From Scandinavium manionii (GTDB taxonomy: Bacteria > Pseudomonadota > Gammaproteobacteria > Enterobacterales > Enterobacteriaceae), in assembly GCF_024764775.1 (NCBI RefSeq), contig NZ_JALIGC010000036.1, forward strand, positions 124,001-188,000: a stretch of DNA of 64,000 nt, in the 5' to 3' direction. Within the stretch, counting starts at the first letter, position 1, and every line of letters starts with the position of its first letter. Below the pieces are notes generated by a model, which made no database searches, was not told the origin of the DNA, and saw only the letters and a program-made list of their open reading frames with translations. Below, one piece after another: positions 42,442-51,965 of the stretch. Position numbers and translations under genes: made by a program.

Positions 42442-43356
42442 CTATCGTCCGGTGACCAGAAAAGCCGTCAGCATCAGTTTGGCTTGCGCAATTTGCGGTT
42501 TAAATGCCGCATCCTTTGCGCTGGTTGCTGCGGAAATCGCGTCGCCAATTTGCGCCATTTGTTCAGAAGCCATCTCGTGTTCGGATTGCAGGCTGGTGCG
42601 AATAAATTCCACTGCTTTCAACACTTCGGTTTTGGCTTTCGCATTACCACGCAGCCATAGCTCTTCGTGATACTGCCAGTGGGCCAGCGCCGCTTCGAGC
42701 GCCGCGTTACCATGGTCAGTGAAATCAGTCTTTTTCATGGCACGTTCGGCATTACCCGCCGCCAGATGATAGCCGCGCGCCGCTTTGCTCAGACTGCCCT
42801 GACGCAGCACGCCTGCAGAAAGCAGCTGTTCTGCCACTTCAAGAATGTCTTCTACATTACCGTGCAGCAGTTCCAGTTCCAGCTCGCAAATCGGCTCCTG
42901 GTGGCGTCCGGCTTTAACGTAGCCCAAATCCAGCGCCAGTTCGATGCGGCTCTGATTGTGATTCACCAGCCATTTTTCGCGATAAAAATCGGTGCTGAAC
43001 AGCGGGTTCACCTGCGAGGCGAGTTCTGGCGGCAGCGTACCCTCAGGCCAGACTTCAGCGGGCAGTTTTTCCAGCGCCAGTTCGGCTTTATCAAGATCAA
43101 TGTTGTATTCCGGGCGCGAATGCAAACCGCCCACCACCTTCCCGGCGATTTTCATCGTCATTTCATAGCGACCGTTATGGCCACGGATCCGCAGCCCCAT
43201 ATCGTGGCGGCGCAGCCAATTATCGGCGGTTTCGTAGTAAATATTGAGGAGTTGAGCAGCTGGAACATGCTCCGCGGAGAGGGCGTTGAGCTGGGTGCGC
43301 AGCGTCTCGACGCCGTCCTGCTCAACGATGAACTTCAATTCGATTTCCTGATCCAT
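42442..43356 (-). CDS. ygiF: Inorganic triphosphatase YgiF, shortened in the CHAD domain
   Basis: The CYTH domain (about residues 1-205) is complete, with the EIELKF signature, RIRGHNGRYEMTMK and the ELELELLHGN block; this domain hydrolyses tripolyphosphate. E. coli YgiF has 433 residues, the rest being a CHAD domain. Here the protein ends at 304 with only the first part of CHAD (EAALAHWQYHEELWLRGN to KLMLTAFLVTGR). The C-terminal third of the family is missing, and the residual CHAD part is divergent. The stop is followed closely by glnE, so the missing part is not left as a pseudogene. Triphosphatase activity should survive. Confidence 0.88.
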   Translation of the reverse strand: MDQEIELKFIVEQDGVETLRTQLNALSAEHVPAAQLLNIYYETADNWLRRHDMGLRIRGHNGRYEMTMKIAGKVVGGLHSRPEYNIDLDKAELALEKLPAEVWPEGTLPPELASQVNPLFSTDFYREKWLVNHNQSRIELALDLGYVKAGRHQEPICELELELLHGNVEDILEVAEQLLSAGVLRQGSLSKAARGYHLAAGNAERAMKKTDFTDHGNAALEAALAHWQYHEELWLRGNAKAKTEVLKAVEFIRTSLQSEHEMASEQMAQIGDAISAATSAKDAAFKPQIAQAKLMLTAFLVTGR

Positions 43357-43555
43357 GACTGATTTCTTATGGTTGCATTGCCTGGATTGAACATTACGCC
43401 GAACTTCCGCGCATCTTTTTTGTCAGTAGAGTGTATTTCGCGGTACTTTCCCATGCAACGTCCTCCTGGAGGATTCCGATTGCCGGAGAATGCCTGGCAT
43501 CGTCAGACTGATGCCATTACTATCGATTCACTTTATGACAATAACGAATGACCTG

Positions 43556-44176
43556 ATGCCTAAATTACGCCTGATTGGATTAACTTTATTTGCACTTAGC
43601 GTTTCCGCCGTGGTTCACGCTGAAGAAACACGTTACGTCTCTGACGAACTGAACACCTGGGTCCGCAGTGGCCCTGGCGATAACTATCGCCTTGCCGGTA
43701 CCGTTACCGCAGGTGAAGCCGTCACCCTGCTGCAAACCAACGACGCCACCCAATATGGCCAGGTTCGCGACAGCAACGGGCGTACCGCATGGATCCCGTT
43801 AAAAGAGCTGACCAGCGAGCCGAGCTTTAAAACGCGCGTGCCGGATCTCGAAAGCCAGGTCAAAACGCTGACCGATAAGCTGACCAACATTGATACCACC
43901 TGGAATCAACGCACTGCAGATATGCAGAAGAAAGTTGCCGAGAGCGACGGCGTGATTAACGGGCTGAAAGACCAAAATCAGAAGCTGAAAAATGAGCTCA
44001 TCGTGGCGCAGAAAAAGGTGAGTGCCGCCAATCTGCAGCTGGATGACAAACAGCGCACCATCATTATGCAGTGGTTTATGTACGGCGGCGGCGTGTTGGG
44101 CGTGGGTCTGATCCTTGGCCTGGTTCTGCCACGTCTGGTGCCGAGCCGCAAACGCAAAGATCGCTGGATGAACTAA
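43556..44176 (+). CDS. ygiM: SH3-domain protein YgiM
   Basis: A 206-residue protein with a signal peptide (ends AVVHA), a bacterial SH3 domain (RYVSDELNTWVRSGPGDNYRL), a coiled coil (about 85-165) and one C-terminal transmembrane helix (about 170-192) with a basic tail, so it faces the periplasm. The function is not established. The ATG at 43556 matches the E. coli start. Divergent from ygiF. Confidence 0.92.
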   Translation: MPKLRLIGLTLFALSVSAVVHAEETRYVSDELNTWVRSGPGDNYRLAGTVTAGEAVTLLQTNDATQYGQVRDSNGRTAWIPLKELTSEPSFKTRVPDLESQVKTLTDKLTNIDTTWNQRTADMQKKVAESDGVINGLKDQNQKLKNELIVAQKKVSAANLQLDDKQRTIIMQWFMYGGGVLGVGLILGLVLPRLVPSRKRKDRWMN

Positions 44177-44256
44177 CGCCCCACGGCGGCCCGATTAGCC
44201 ATCTCCTCTACACTTACGTATTATCGTCGGATAAACAGTGAGAGGAGAAGGTTGGC

Positions 44257-45495
44257 GTGAAGACATATCTGGTCGGTGGTGCAGTTCGCGATGCGTTGTT
44301 AGGCCTGCCGGTCAAAGACAAAGATTGGGTCGTTGTCGGCGCCACACCGCAGCAAATGCTCGACGCGGGCTACCAGCAGGTAGGTCGCGACTTCCCTGTT
44401 TTTCTCCATCCGAAATCCCACCAAGAATACGCCCTGGCTCGCACCGAGCGAAAATCAGGTTCCGGTTACACCGGTTTTACCTGCTATGCCGCACCAGACG
44501 TAACCCTTGAACAAGATTTACTGCGCCGCGACCTGACCGTTAACGCCCTCGCCCAGGGCGATAACGGCGAGATTGTCGACCCGTATAACGGCCAACAGGA
44601 CCTGCAAAACCGCCTGCTGCGCCACGTTTCCCCGGCGTTCAGTGAAGACCCTTTGCGCGTCCTGCGCGTCGCCCGTTTCGCTGCCCGCTATGCCCATTTA
44701 AGCTTCCGCATTGCCGATGAAACGATGGCGCTGATGCGCGACATGACCGCCGCTGGTGAGCTTGAACACCTCACGCCGGAACGCGTGTGGAAGGAAACCG
44801 AAAATGCACTCGGGACGCATAACCCACAGGTTTATTTCCAGACCCTGCGCGACTGCGGCGCGTTGAAAGTGCTATTCCCGGAAATCGATGCGCTGTACGG
44901 CGTACCTGCGCCGGCCAAATGGCATCCTGAAATCGACACGGGCGTACATACCCTGATGACGCTGACGATGGCTGCGATGCTGACACCCGCGCTGGACGTG
45001 CGTTTCGCCACGCTGTGCCATGATTTGGGCAAAGGATTAACGCCGAGAGAACTCTGGCCTCGTCATCACGGTCACGGTCCGGCTGGCGTTAAACTTGTGG
45101 AGCAGCTCTGCACGCGTCTGCGCGTGCCGAATGAAATGCGCGATCTCGCGAAACTGGTGGCAGAATTCCACGACCTGATCCACACCCTGCCTATCCTCAA
45201 ACCGGTGACGCTGGTAAAGCTGTTTGATTCCATCGATGCCTGGCGAAAACCGCAGCGCGTGACGCAGCTGGCGCTGACCAGCGAAGCCGACGTGCGCGGA
45301 CGTACCGGGTTTGAAGCCTGTGATTATTCGCAAGGACGTTTACTGCATGAAGCGTGGGAAGTGGCAAAAGCGGTGCCGACCAAACCGGTCATTGACGCCG
45401 GCTTTAAAGGGCCAGAAGTGCGGGAGGAACTGACGCGACGCAGGATAGAGGCCGTCGCGCAGTGGAAGGAAAAACGCTGCCCGCAGGTTACATAA
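44257..45495 (+). CDS. cca: CCA-adding multifunctional tRNA nucleotidyltransferase
   Basis: A 412-residue class II enzyme that adds or repairs the 3' CCA of tRNA. The N-terminal motif A is GGAVRDALLG...DKDWVVVG; RRDLTVNALA follows. The C-terminal HD domain (LCHDLGKGL) gives the phosphatase and 2',3'-cyclic phosphodiesterase activities known in E. coli. It overlaps the convergent uppP by eight bases. Confidence 0.97.
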   Translation: MKTYLVGGAVRDALLGLPVKDKDWVVVGATPQQMLDAGYQQVGRDFPVFLHPKSHQEYALARTERKSGSGYTGFTCYAAPDVTLEQDLLRRDLTVNALAQGDNGEIVDPYNGQQDLQNRLLRHVSPAFSEDPLRVLRVARFAARYAHLSFRIADETMALMRDMTAAGELEHLTPERVWKETENALGTHNPQVYFQTLRDCGALKVLFPEIDALYGVPAPAKWHPEIDTGVHTLMTLTMAAMLTPALDVRFATLCHDLGKGLTPRELWPRHHGHGPAGVKLVEQLCTRLRVPNEMRDLAKLVAEFHDLIHTLPILKPVTLVKLFDSIDAWRKPQRVTQLALTSEADVRGRTGFEACDYSQGRLLHEAWEVAKAVPTKPVIDAGFKGPEVREELTRRRIEAVAQWKEKRCPQVT

Positions 45496-46309
45496 ACACT
45501 GCGTAAACCGCGGCCGCGACGATAAAGCGGTAGATGGCGAATGGAATGAAAGTGATGCGTTTGATGATATGCAGGAACGCTTTGATAGCGATCAGTGCGA
45601 CCACAAACGCTGTCACGAAGCCCACGGCAAACATCGGAATGTCCGAGCTGCTCAGGAATCCGATGCTTTTGTACAGATCAAGCGCCGTGGCTCCCATCAT
45701 CATTGGCACTGCCAGCAGGAAGGAAAACTCCGCCGCCGCATAGCGGCTGATGCCCAGCAGCATCCCGCCCGCAATGGTTGAACCCGAGCGAGAGAAGCCC
45801 GGCCACAGCGCCAGACACTGGAAGCAACCCACCAGAAACGCCTGACGATAAGTCATATCATCCAGACCCGCAGTGCGCGGCTCTTTCGGTTTAAAGACCT
45901 CGGCCATAATCAGCAATATGCCGCCGACAATCAGCGCGTACATCACGTTAACCGGGTTGAACAAAGACTTGATGAGATCGTGTAACACCAGGCCCAGTAC
46001 CACCGCCGGGAACATCGCCAACAGCACGTGAATGAGCGACAGACGCCCGGAGCCTTCGCCTTCATGGACCGGCGGACGACCAAAATGAATGCCGATCAGG
46101 CCAAACAGACGACGCCAGAACATCACCACAACAGCGAGGATCGATCCTAACTGGATAACCACCTCAAACGTATTTGCCGTTTCGCCTTCGAAGCCCAGCA
46201 GGTGGCCGACGATAATCATGTGGCCGGTACTGGAAACGGGTAAAAACTCCGTCAGTCCTTCGACAACACCCAGGATGGCCGCTATCAGCAGCGAGTGCAT
46301 ATCGCTCAT
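45488..46309 (-). CDS. uppP: Undecaprenyl-diphosphatase UppP (BacA)
   Basis: A 273-residue inner-membrane phosphatase that recycles undecaprenyl pyrophosphate to the carrier lipid of peptidoglycan and O-antigen; overproduction gives bacitracin resistance. The two signatures are intact: EGLTEFLPVSSTGHM near the start and GFSRSGSTIAGGM in the second half. About eight transmembrane segments are seen. Confidence 0.97.
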   Translation of the reverse strand: MSDMHSLLIAAILGVVEGLTEFLPVSSTGHMIIVGHLLGFEGETANTFEVVIQLGSILAVVVMFWRRLFGLIGIHFGRPPVHEGEGSGRLSLIHVLLAMFPAVVLGLVLHDLIKSLFNPVNVMYALIVGGILLIMAEVFKPKEPRTAGLDDMTYRQAFLVGCFQCLALWPGFSRSGSTIAGGMLLGISRYAAAEFSFLLAVPMMMGATALDLYKSIGFLSSSDIPMFAVGFVTAFVVALIAIKAFLHIIKRITFIPFAIYRFIVAAAVYAVFM

Positions 46310-46407
46310 TAATAAACCCTTAAATAATAGAAAAAAAGAAGCTGAAAATTGGAACCAGCTTTAAGACATATGTATCGGCGTTTCGTTTAACCTGGATGAA
46401 TCTATTC

Positions 46408-46770
46408 TTACGCTTTCGGATTAGCGCCACGCTCAATGATGACCCCAACGTTGGCCGCGCGCGCCACGGCGCCGGGTTTGCTCAGTTTGATGCGCACCCA
46501 CGGCGAGTTAAAGCGCGTCAGAAGGATTTCAGCGACTTCCTCCGCCACGCGTTCCACCAGCGCGAAACGTCCCCCTTTAACGTGCGCAATGACCGCTTCG
46601 CTAATATCGGCGTAGCTCAGACAATCATTAACATCATCGCTGGCGGCAGATTTACGGTTGTCCCACGCCATTTCGATATCGAACATCAGCTTCTGTTCAA
46701 TGGTCTGTTCCCAGTCATAAACACCAATTGTGGTGATGACCGAAAGTTGCTCTATAAATACAATATCCAT
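46408..46770 (-). CDS. folB: Dihydroneopterin aldolase FolB
   Basis: A 120-residue enzyme of folate synthesis that splits dihydroneopterin to hydroxymethyl-dihydropterin and glycolaldehyde. The catalytic Glu and Lys lie in IGVYDWEQ and RIKLSKPGAV. The GTG-adjacent ATG at 46770 (MDIVFIEQL) matches E. coli; the longer frame does not. Divergent from plsY. Confidence 0.95.
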   Translation of the reverse strand: MDIVFIEQLSVITTIGVYDWEQTIEQKLMFDIEMAWDNRKSAASDDVNDCLSYADISEAVIAHVKGGRFALVERVAEEVAEILLTRFNSPWVRIKLSKPGAVARAANVGVIIERGANPKA

Positions 46771-46877
46771 CACGCCCCGCCTGCTTTTTGTCCGTGCCGG
46801 ATACCACTTCCGGCAAAATATGCGTATTATCCACAGATGAAGAGAATACCGATACATTTTCAAAACGGAACAGCGTT

Positions 46878-47492
46878 ATGAGTGCAATCGAGCCTGGAAT
46901 GGTCTTCCTTGCCTATCTTTGCGGCTCAATTTCCAGCGCCATTCTGGTCTGCCGCATCGCGGGTCTGCCTGACCCACGCGTAAGCGGTTCCGGTAATCCC
47001 GGAGCGACCAACGTTTTACGAATTGGCGGCAAGGGAGCAGCCGTAGCAGTACTGATCTTCGACATCCTCAAAGGCATGTTGCCGACCTGGGGTGCCTGGG
47101 CGTTGGGTTTCACCCCATTCTGGCTCGGCCTCGTCGCCATTGCAGCGTGCCTCGGCCACATTTGGCCCATCTTCTTCGGATTCCGCGGCGGGAAAGGCGT
47201 GGCCACGGCTTTCGGTGCGATTGCGCCCATCGGCTGGGATCTCACCGGCGTGATGGCGGGCACCTGGCTGCTGACTATTTTGCTGAGCGGCTATTCGTCG
47301 CTGGGCGCTATCGTCAGCGCACTGGTGGCCCCGTTCTACGTGTGGTGGTTTATGCCACAGTACACCTTCCCGGTTTCTATGCTCTCGTGCCTGATCCTGC
47401 TACGCCATCATGACAACATCCAGCGTTTATGGCGTCGTCAGGAAACCAAAATCTGGGCGCGCCTGAAGCGAAAGAATAAACCGCAGAATTAG
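46878..47492 (+). CDS. plsY: Glycerol-3-phosphate acyltransferase PlsY
   Basis: A 204-residue inner-membrane enzyme that moves acyl from acyl-phosphate to glycerol 3-phosphate. Three conserved cytoplasmic motifs are present: GSGNPGATNVLR, GHIWPIFFGFRGGKGVATAFG and LRHHDNIQRL. The ATG at 46878 matches the E. coli start. In E. coli the ttd genes follow; here the urease operon follows. Confidence 0.96.
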   Translation: MSAIEPGMVFLAYLCGSISSAILVCRIAGLPDPRVSGSGNPGATNVLRIGGKGAAVAVLIFDILKGMLPTWGAWALGFTPFWLGLVAIAACLGHIWPIFFGFRGGKGVATAFGAIAPIGWDLTGVMAGTWLLTILLSGYSSLGAIVSALVAPFYVWWFMPQYTFPVSMLSCLILLRHHDNIQRLWRRQETKIWARLKRKNKPQN

Positions 47493-47634
47493 CACTTCCC
47501 TCGCCGCCGTTCGGGTGGCGACATCCATGATTATAATTCCTTAACATCATAAGCGTTTCCTATGACCGCGAAGTACCCCAGTTGATCCATACTCATTAGC
47601 GTCTGATTAATCACGCAATTGCAGGGGTGCCACT

Positions 47635-48459
47635 GTGTCTGGCGCGGAACGGGAGAGTGAAAAAACGGGCTGGCACGCCACGCTTGCCCTGCGGTTTTGC
47701 CACACGCCGGAGAAAACGGTACTGGCCTCTGCACGTCATTTCGGTCCATTGACCGTACAACGCCCTTTCTATCCTGAAGGCACCACCTGCCATCTTTATC
47801 TGCTGCACCCGCCCGGTGGTATTGTCGGCGGCGATACCCTGGATATCAGCGTCACCCTCGAACCCGACACCCATACACTTATCACCATGCCCGGTGCCAG
47901 CAAGTTTTATCGCAGCCACGGCCCACAGGCGCGGCTGAATCAGCGTTTTGAGTTGGCGGAAAACGCCATTCTGGAGTGGCTGCCGCAGGACACCCTCTTT
48001 TTTCCCGGGGCGAACGCCACGTTACACAGCGTGTTTCATTTGCAGGAAGGCGCGCGCCTGCTGGCCTGGGAGCTATATTGCCTGGGGCGGCCGGTTATCG
48101 GCGAAACGTTCAGTCATGGTGAGATAACCAACCGGCTTGAAGTGTGGAAGAACGGTTCGCCGCTGCTGATTGAGCGCCTGCATCTTACTGATGGTGACCT
48201 GAGCGCCGTGGCAGAAAAGCCGTGGATTGGCAGCCTGCTGTTTTATCCCGCCAATGAAACCATGCTCGATGGGGTGCGCGAGTCCCTCACGCCGCTCGAC
48301 GCTTTTGCCGGCGCCACGCTGGTCGACGGCCTGCTGGCGATACGTTTTTTATCGCACGATAACCTGATTTGCCAGCGCGCGATGCGTGAAATCTGGCAGG
48401 CACTGCGCCCGCAGCTGCTGAACAAATCCCCTTTATTCCCCCGAATCTGGCTGACCTGA
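47635..48459 (+). CDS. ureD: Urease accessory protein UreD
   Basis: A 274-residue member of the UreD/UreH family, the scaffold that binds apo-urease and recruits UreF and UreG for nickel insertion. It resembles Klebsiella UreD, with GPLTVQRPFYPEG, YLLHPPGGIVGGD and ITMPGASKFYRS. GTG start 8 bases after AGGGG. First gene of ureDABCEFG, 142 bases after plsY; no ureR-type regulator is adjacent. Confidence 0.95.
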   Translation: MSGAERESEKTGWHATLALRFCHTPEKTVLASARHFGPLTVQRPFYPEGTTCHLYLLHPPGGIVGGDTLDISVTLEPDTHTLITMPGASKFYRSHGPQARLNQRFELAENAILEWLPQDTLFFPGANATLHSVFHLQEGARLLAWELYCLGRPVIGETFSHGEITNRLEVWKNGSPLLIERLHLTDGDLSAVAEKPWIGSLLFYPANETMLDGVRESLTPLDAFAGATLVDGLLAIRFLSHDNLICQRAMREIWQALRPQLLNKSPLFPRIWLT

Positions 48460-48468
48460 GAGAACGCT

Positions 48469-48771
48469 ATGGAACTGACGCCCAGAGAAAAAGACAAGCT
48501 GCTGCTGTTTACCGCGGCTCTGGTGGCGGAACGCCGCCTCGCCCGCGGCGTGAAGCTCAATTATCCCGAATCGGTGGCGCTGATTAGCGCTTTCATAATG
48601 GAAGGTGCGCGCGACGGCAAAACCGTGGCATCGCTAATGGAAGACGGCCGCCACGTGCTGACCCGCTCCCAGGTGATGGAAGGCGTACCGGAGATGATCC
48701 CCGATATTCAGGTGGAAGCGACATTTCCGGACGGCTCCAAACTGGTCACCGTCCATAACCCGATACTCTGA
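48469..48771 (+). CDS. ureA: Urease gamma subunit
   Basis: The 100-residue gamma subunit, one of three structural chains. It begins MELTPREKDKLLLF, typical of the family, and has ARGVKLNYPESVALI. It lies 9 bases after ureD. Alpha, beta and gamma form the trimer of trimers. Confidence 0.97.
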   Translation: MELTPREKDKLLLFTAALVAERRLARGVKLNYPESVALISAFIMEGARDGKTVASLMEDGRHVLTRSQVMEGVPEMIPDIQVEATFPDGSKLVTVHNPIL

Positions 48772-48781
48772 GGACACCGCG

Positions 48782-49099
48782 ATGATCCCCGGTGAATACA
48801 AGATCCAGAGCGGCAACATCGCCCTGAACGTAGGCCGTGAAACGCGTAAAACCGTCGTCGAAAACCACGGCGACCGCCCGATCCAGGTCGGATCGCACTA
48901 CCACTTTTACGAAGTGAACCCTGCGCTGAAATTCGACCGGGAAGTGTGTAAAGGCTTTCGGCTGAACATCGCGGCGGGCACCGCTGTACGCTTTGAGCCG
49001 GGCCAAAAACGTGAAGTCGAACTGGTGGCTGTCGCTGGCGATAAGCGCATCTTCGGCTTTCGTGGCGAGGTGATGGGCGAACTGGAGACAAAATCATGA
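48782..49099 (+). CDS. ureB: Urease beta subunit
   Basis: The 105-residue beta subunit. Family blocks MIPGEYKIQSGNIALN, RPIQVGSHYHFYEVNP and IAAGTAVRFEPGQ are intact. It ends by overlapping the ureC start by four bases (ATGA). Confidence 0.97.
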   Translation: MIPGEYKIQSGNIALNVGRETRKTVVENHGDRPIQVGSHYHFYEVNPALKFDREVCKGFRLNIAAGTAVRFEPGQKREVELVAVAGDKRIFGFRGEVMGELETKS

Positions 49100-50799
49100 C
49101 CGAAATTTCCCGTCAGGCGTATGCCGACATGTTTGGCCCCACCACCGGCGACAAAGTACGACTGGCCGATACCGAGCTGTGGATTGAAGTTGAAGACGAC
49201 TTCACCACCTACGGCGAAGAGGTCAAATTCGGCGGCGGCAAAGTCATTCGCGATGGCATGGGCCAGGGGCAAATGGTCGGCGAAGATTGCGTCGATCTGG
49301 TACTGACCAACGCGCTGATCGTCGATCACTGGGGGATCGTTAAAGCCGATATCGGCGTGAAAAACGGGAGGATCTTCGCCGTCGGCAAAGCCGGTAACCC
49401 GGATATTCAGCCCAACGTTACGATCCCGATTGGCGTGGGCACCGAAGTGATCGCCGCCGAAGGTAAAATCGTCACCGCAGGCGGCGTCGACACCCATATT
49501 CACTGGATTTGCCCACAGCAGGCGGAAGAAGCGCTGGTCTCCGGCGTGACCACCATGATCGGCGGCGGCACCGGCCCGGCTGCGGGTACCAACGCCACAA
49601 CCTGCACACCGGGACCGTGGTATATCAGCCGCATGTTGCAAGCTATTGACAGCCTGCCGGTAAATATCGGCCTGCTCGGCAAAGGCAACGGCTCGACCCC
49701 GGAGACGCTGCGCGAGCAGGTTGCGGCAGGCGTTATCGGCCTGAAAATTCACGAAGACTGGGGTGCAACTCCCGCCGCTATCGACTGTTCGCTGACTGTT
49801 GCCGAGGAGATGGATATTCAGGTGGCGCTGCATAGCGATACGCTGAACGAATCCGGTTTTGTCGAAGATACTCTGGCGGCGATTGGCGACCGCACCATCC
49901 ACACATTTCATACCGAAGGCGCGGGCGGCGGCCATGCGCCGGACATCATCACCGCCTGCGCGCATCCGAACATTCTGCCCTCGTCCACCAACCCGACGCT
50001 GCCGTTCACCGTTAACACCATCGACGAGCATCTGGATATGCTGATGGTTTGCCATCACCTGTCGCCGGATATCGCCGAAGATGTGGCCTTTGCCGAATCG
50101 CGCATTCGCCAAGAAACCATTGCCGCCGAAGACGTGCTGCACGACCTCGGCGCCTTTTCCCTGACCTCATCCGACTCTCAGGCGATGGGCCGCGTGGGCG
50201 AAGTGATCTTACGCACATGGCAGGTGGCGCACCGGATGAAGGTGCAGCGCGGCGCGCTGGAAGAGGAACGGGGCGATAACGATAACGTCCGCGTGAAGCG
50301 CTATATCGCCAAGTACACCATCAACCCGGCGCTGACCCACGGCATTGCACATGAAGTCGGATCCATCGAAGCCGGAAAAATGGCAGATCTGGTGCTGTGG
50401 TCACCGGCTTTCTTTGGCGTGAAACCCGCCGCTATCGTTAAAGGCGGGATGATTGTGATGGCCCCGATGGGCGACATCAACGCCTCAATTCCCACGCCGC
50501 AGCCGGTGCATTACCGCCCGATGTTTGGCTCGCTCGGCGCGGCTCGCCATCACTGTCGCCTGACGTTTCTTTCCCAGGCGGCACTCGATAACAACGTGCC
50601 GCAGCTGCTGGGCTTAAAAAGCCAGACCGCAGTGGTGAAAGGCTGCCGAACGGTGAAGAAAGCCGACATGGTCCACAACAGCCTGCAGCCCAATATCACC
50701 GTCGATGCCCAGACTTATGAAGTGCGGATCGACGGGAAACTTATCACCAGCGAGCCAGCGGACGTGCTGCCGATGGCACAACGCTATTTTCTGTTTTAA
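49096..50799 (+). CDS. ureC: Urease alpha subunit (catalytic)
   Basis: The 567-residue nickel subunit that hydrolyses urea to ammonia and carbamate. All nickel ligands are seen: HIH in VDTHIHWICP, the carbamylated Lys in GLKIHEDWG, His in VALHSDT, His in HTEGAGGGHAPD and Asp in LTSSDSQAMG. The mobile-flap Cys-His pair lies in MVCHHLSP. Length is that of Klebsiella UreC. An active enzyme is expected if nickel is supplied. Confidence 0.98.
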   Translation: MTEISRQAYADMFGPTTGDKVRLADTELWIEVEDDFTTYGEEVKFGGGKVIRDGMGQGQMVGEDCVDLVLTNALIVDHWGIVKADIGVKNGRIFAVGKAGNPDIQPNVTIPIGVGTEVIAAEGKIVTAGGVDTHIHWICPQQAEEALVSGVTTMIGGGTGPAAGTNATTCTPGPWYISRMLQAIDSLPVNIGLLGKGNGSTPETLREQVAAGVIGLKIHEDWGATPAAIDCSLTVAEEMDIQVALHSDTLNESGFVEDTLAAIGDRTIHTFHTEGAGGGHAPDIITACAHPNILPSSTNPTLPFTVNTIDEHLDMLMVCHHLSPDIAEDVAFAESRIRQETIAAEDVLHDLGAFSLTSSDSQAMGRVGEVILRTWQVAHRMKVQRGALEEERGDNDNVRVKRYIAKYTINPALTHGIAHEVGSIEAGKMADLVLWSPAFFGVKPAAIVKGGMIVMAPMGDINASIPTPQPVHYRPMFGSLGAARHHCRLTFLSQAALDNNVPQLLGLKSQTAVVKGCRTVKKADMVHNSLQPNITVDAQTYEVRIDGKLITSEPADVLPMAQRYFLF

Positions 50800-50808
50800 G
50801 GAGTAACG

Positions 50809-51282
50809 ATGCTGTATCTGACTCAGCGTGTCGATCACGCTCATCAACTGACTGCCAGCGTTACGCTGCCGATTGATGTGCGGGTCAAAAGCCGCGCCAA
50901 AGTGACGCTCTGCGACGGACGTGAAGCCGGGTTGATGCTGCCTCGCGGCCTGCTGCTGCGTGGCGGCGATATCCTGGCCAGCGAAGACGGCAGCGAATGT
51001 ATCGAAGTGATTGCCGCCGATGAGGGCGTATCAGTGGTGCGCTGCGATGATTCATTCCAGCTCGCTAAAGCCTGTTATCACCTCGGTAACCGTCACGTTC
51101 CGCTGCAAATCATGCCCGGCGAACTGCGTTTTCATCACGACCACGTACTCGACGACATGCTGCGCCAGTTTGGCCTGTCCGTGACCTTTGCCCATCTGCC
51201 GTTCGAACCGGAAGCCGGGGCGTATACCAGCGAAGCGCAAGGTCATCACCACCATACCCACGCGCATTCGCACAGCCACTGA
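50809..51282 (+). CDS. ureE: Urease nickel metallochaperone UreE
   Basis: A 157-residue chaperone that delivers nickel to UreG and UreD/F. It ends in a His-rich tail (GHHHHTHAHSHSH), as in Klebsiella. An additional central His lies in RHVPLQIMPGELRFHHDHVLD. The stop shares one base with the ureF start (TGATG). Confidence 0.96.
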   Translation: MLYLTQRVDHAHQLTASVTLPIDVRVKSRAKVTLCDGREAGLMLPRGLLLRGGDILASEDGSECIEVIAADEGVSVVRCDDSFQLAKACYHLGNRHVPLQIMPGELRFHHDHVLDDMLRQFGLSVTFAHLPFEPEAGAYTSEAQGHHHHTHAHSHSH

Positions 51283-51956
51283 TGACTGATACCACGCAGC
51301 GACTGCGTTTATTACAACTGGCGAGCAGCAACCTGCCGGTGGGCGGTTACAGCTGGTCGCAAGGGCTGGAATGGGCGGTAGAGGCGGGCTGGATTGCCGA
51401 TACCGCCGCCTTTGCCCACTGGCAAACGCAGCAAATGGAGCAGAGCTTTTTTCACGTCGACCTGCCGCTGTTCGCCCGGCTGTATCACGCCTGGGAACAG
51501 GATGACGTTGAGGCCGCCACGCGATGGACCGCATGGCTGCTGGCGTGTCGGGAAACGCGCGAACTGCGCGAAGAAGAACGTAATCGCGGCCAGGCGTTTT
51601 CTCGCCTGCTGTACGACTGGCAGCCGGATTGCTCCGCCGAATGGCGTGGGCTGTTTAACCAAAGTCAGTTGTGCGGCATGGCGTGGCTGGGAGTGCGTTG
51701 GGGTATCGAACTGCGAGAGCTGGCGCTGACGCTCGGCTACAGCTGGATTGAAAGCGCGGTGATGGCGGGCGTGAAGCTGGTGCCTTTCGGCCAGCAGGCC
51801 GCACAAAAATTGATTATGTCGCTCTGCGAGCAGTACGCCGCAGGCATTGAACGCGGGCTGAACTGCCCTGACGAATTTATGGGTTCGGCGACGCCGCTGT
51901 CGGCCATCGCCTCGGCGCGTCATGAAACCCAGTATTCCCGCATATTCCGTTCCTGA
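51282..51956 (+). CDS. ureF: Urease accessory protein UreF
   Basis: A 224-residue helical protein that acts with UreD and UreG in the activation complex and gates the UreG GTPase. The N-terminal LLQLASSNLPVGGYSWSQGLE is the family signature, and the C-terminal SARHETQYSRIFRS is conserved. Overlaps ureE by one base; ureG begins 9 bases later. Confidence 0.96.
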   Translation: MTDTTQRLRLLQLASSNLPVGGYSWSQGLEWAVEAGWIADTAAFAHWQTQQMEQSFFHVDLPLFARLYHAWEQDDVEAATRWTAWLLACRETRELREEERNRGQAFSRLLYDWQPDCSAEWRGLFNQSQLCGMAWLGVRWGIELRELALTLGYSWIESAVMAGVKLVPFGQQAAQKLIMSLCEQYAAGIERGLNCPDEFMGSATPLSAIASARHETQYSRIFRS

Positions 51957-51965
51957 GGAGAAGAT

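Noticed and set aside
47493..47634. Possible NAC site upstream of ureD (ataattccttaacat)
   Set aside because: It has ATA-N9-CAT rather than ATA-N9-TAT and its distance to a promoter could not be shown, so it was left out of the features.
48907..50142. Long minus-strand frame of 411 codons opposite ureB/ureC
   Set aside because: It is an open shadow of GC-rich ureC coding sequence. Its translation is low-complexity and matches no family, while ureC is complete on the other strand.
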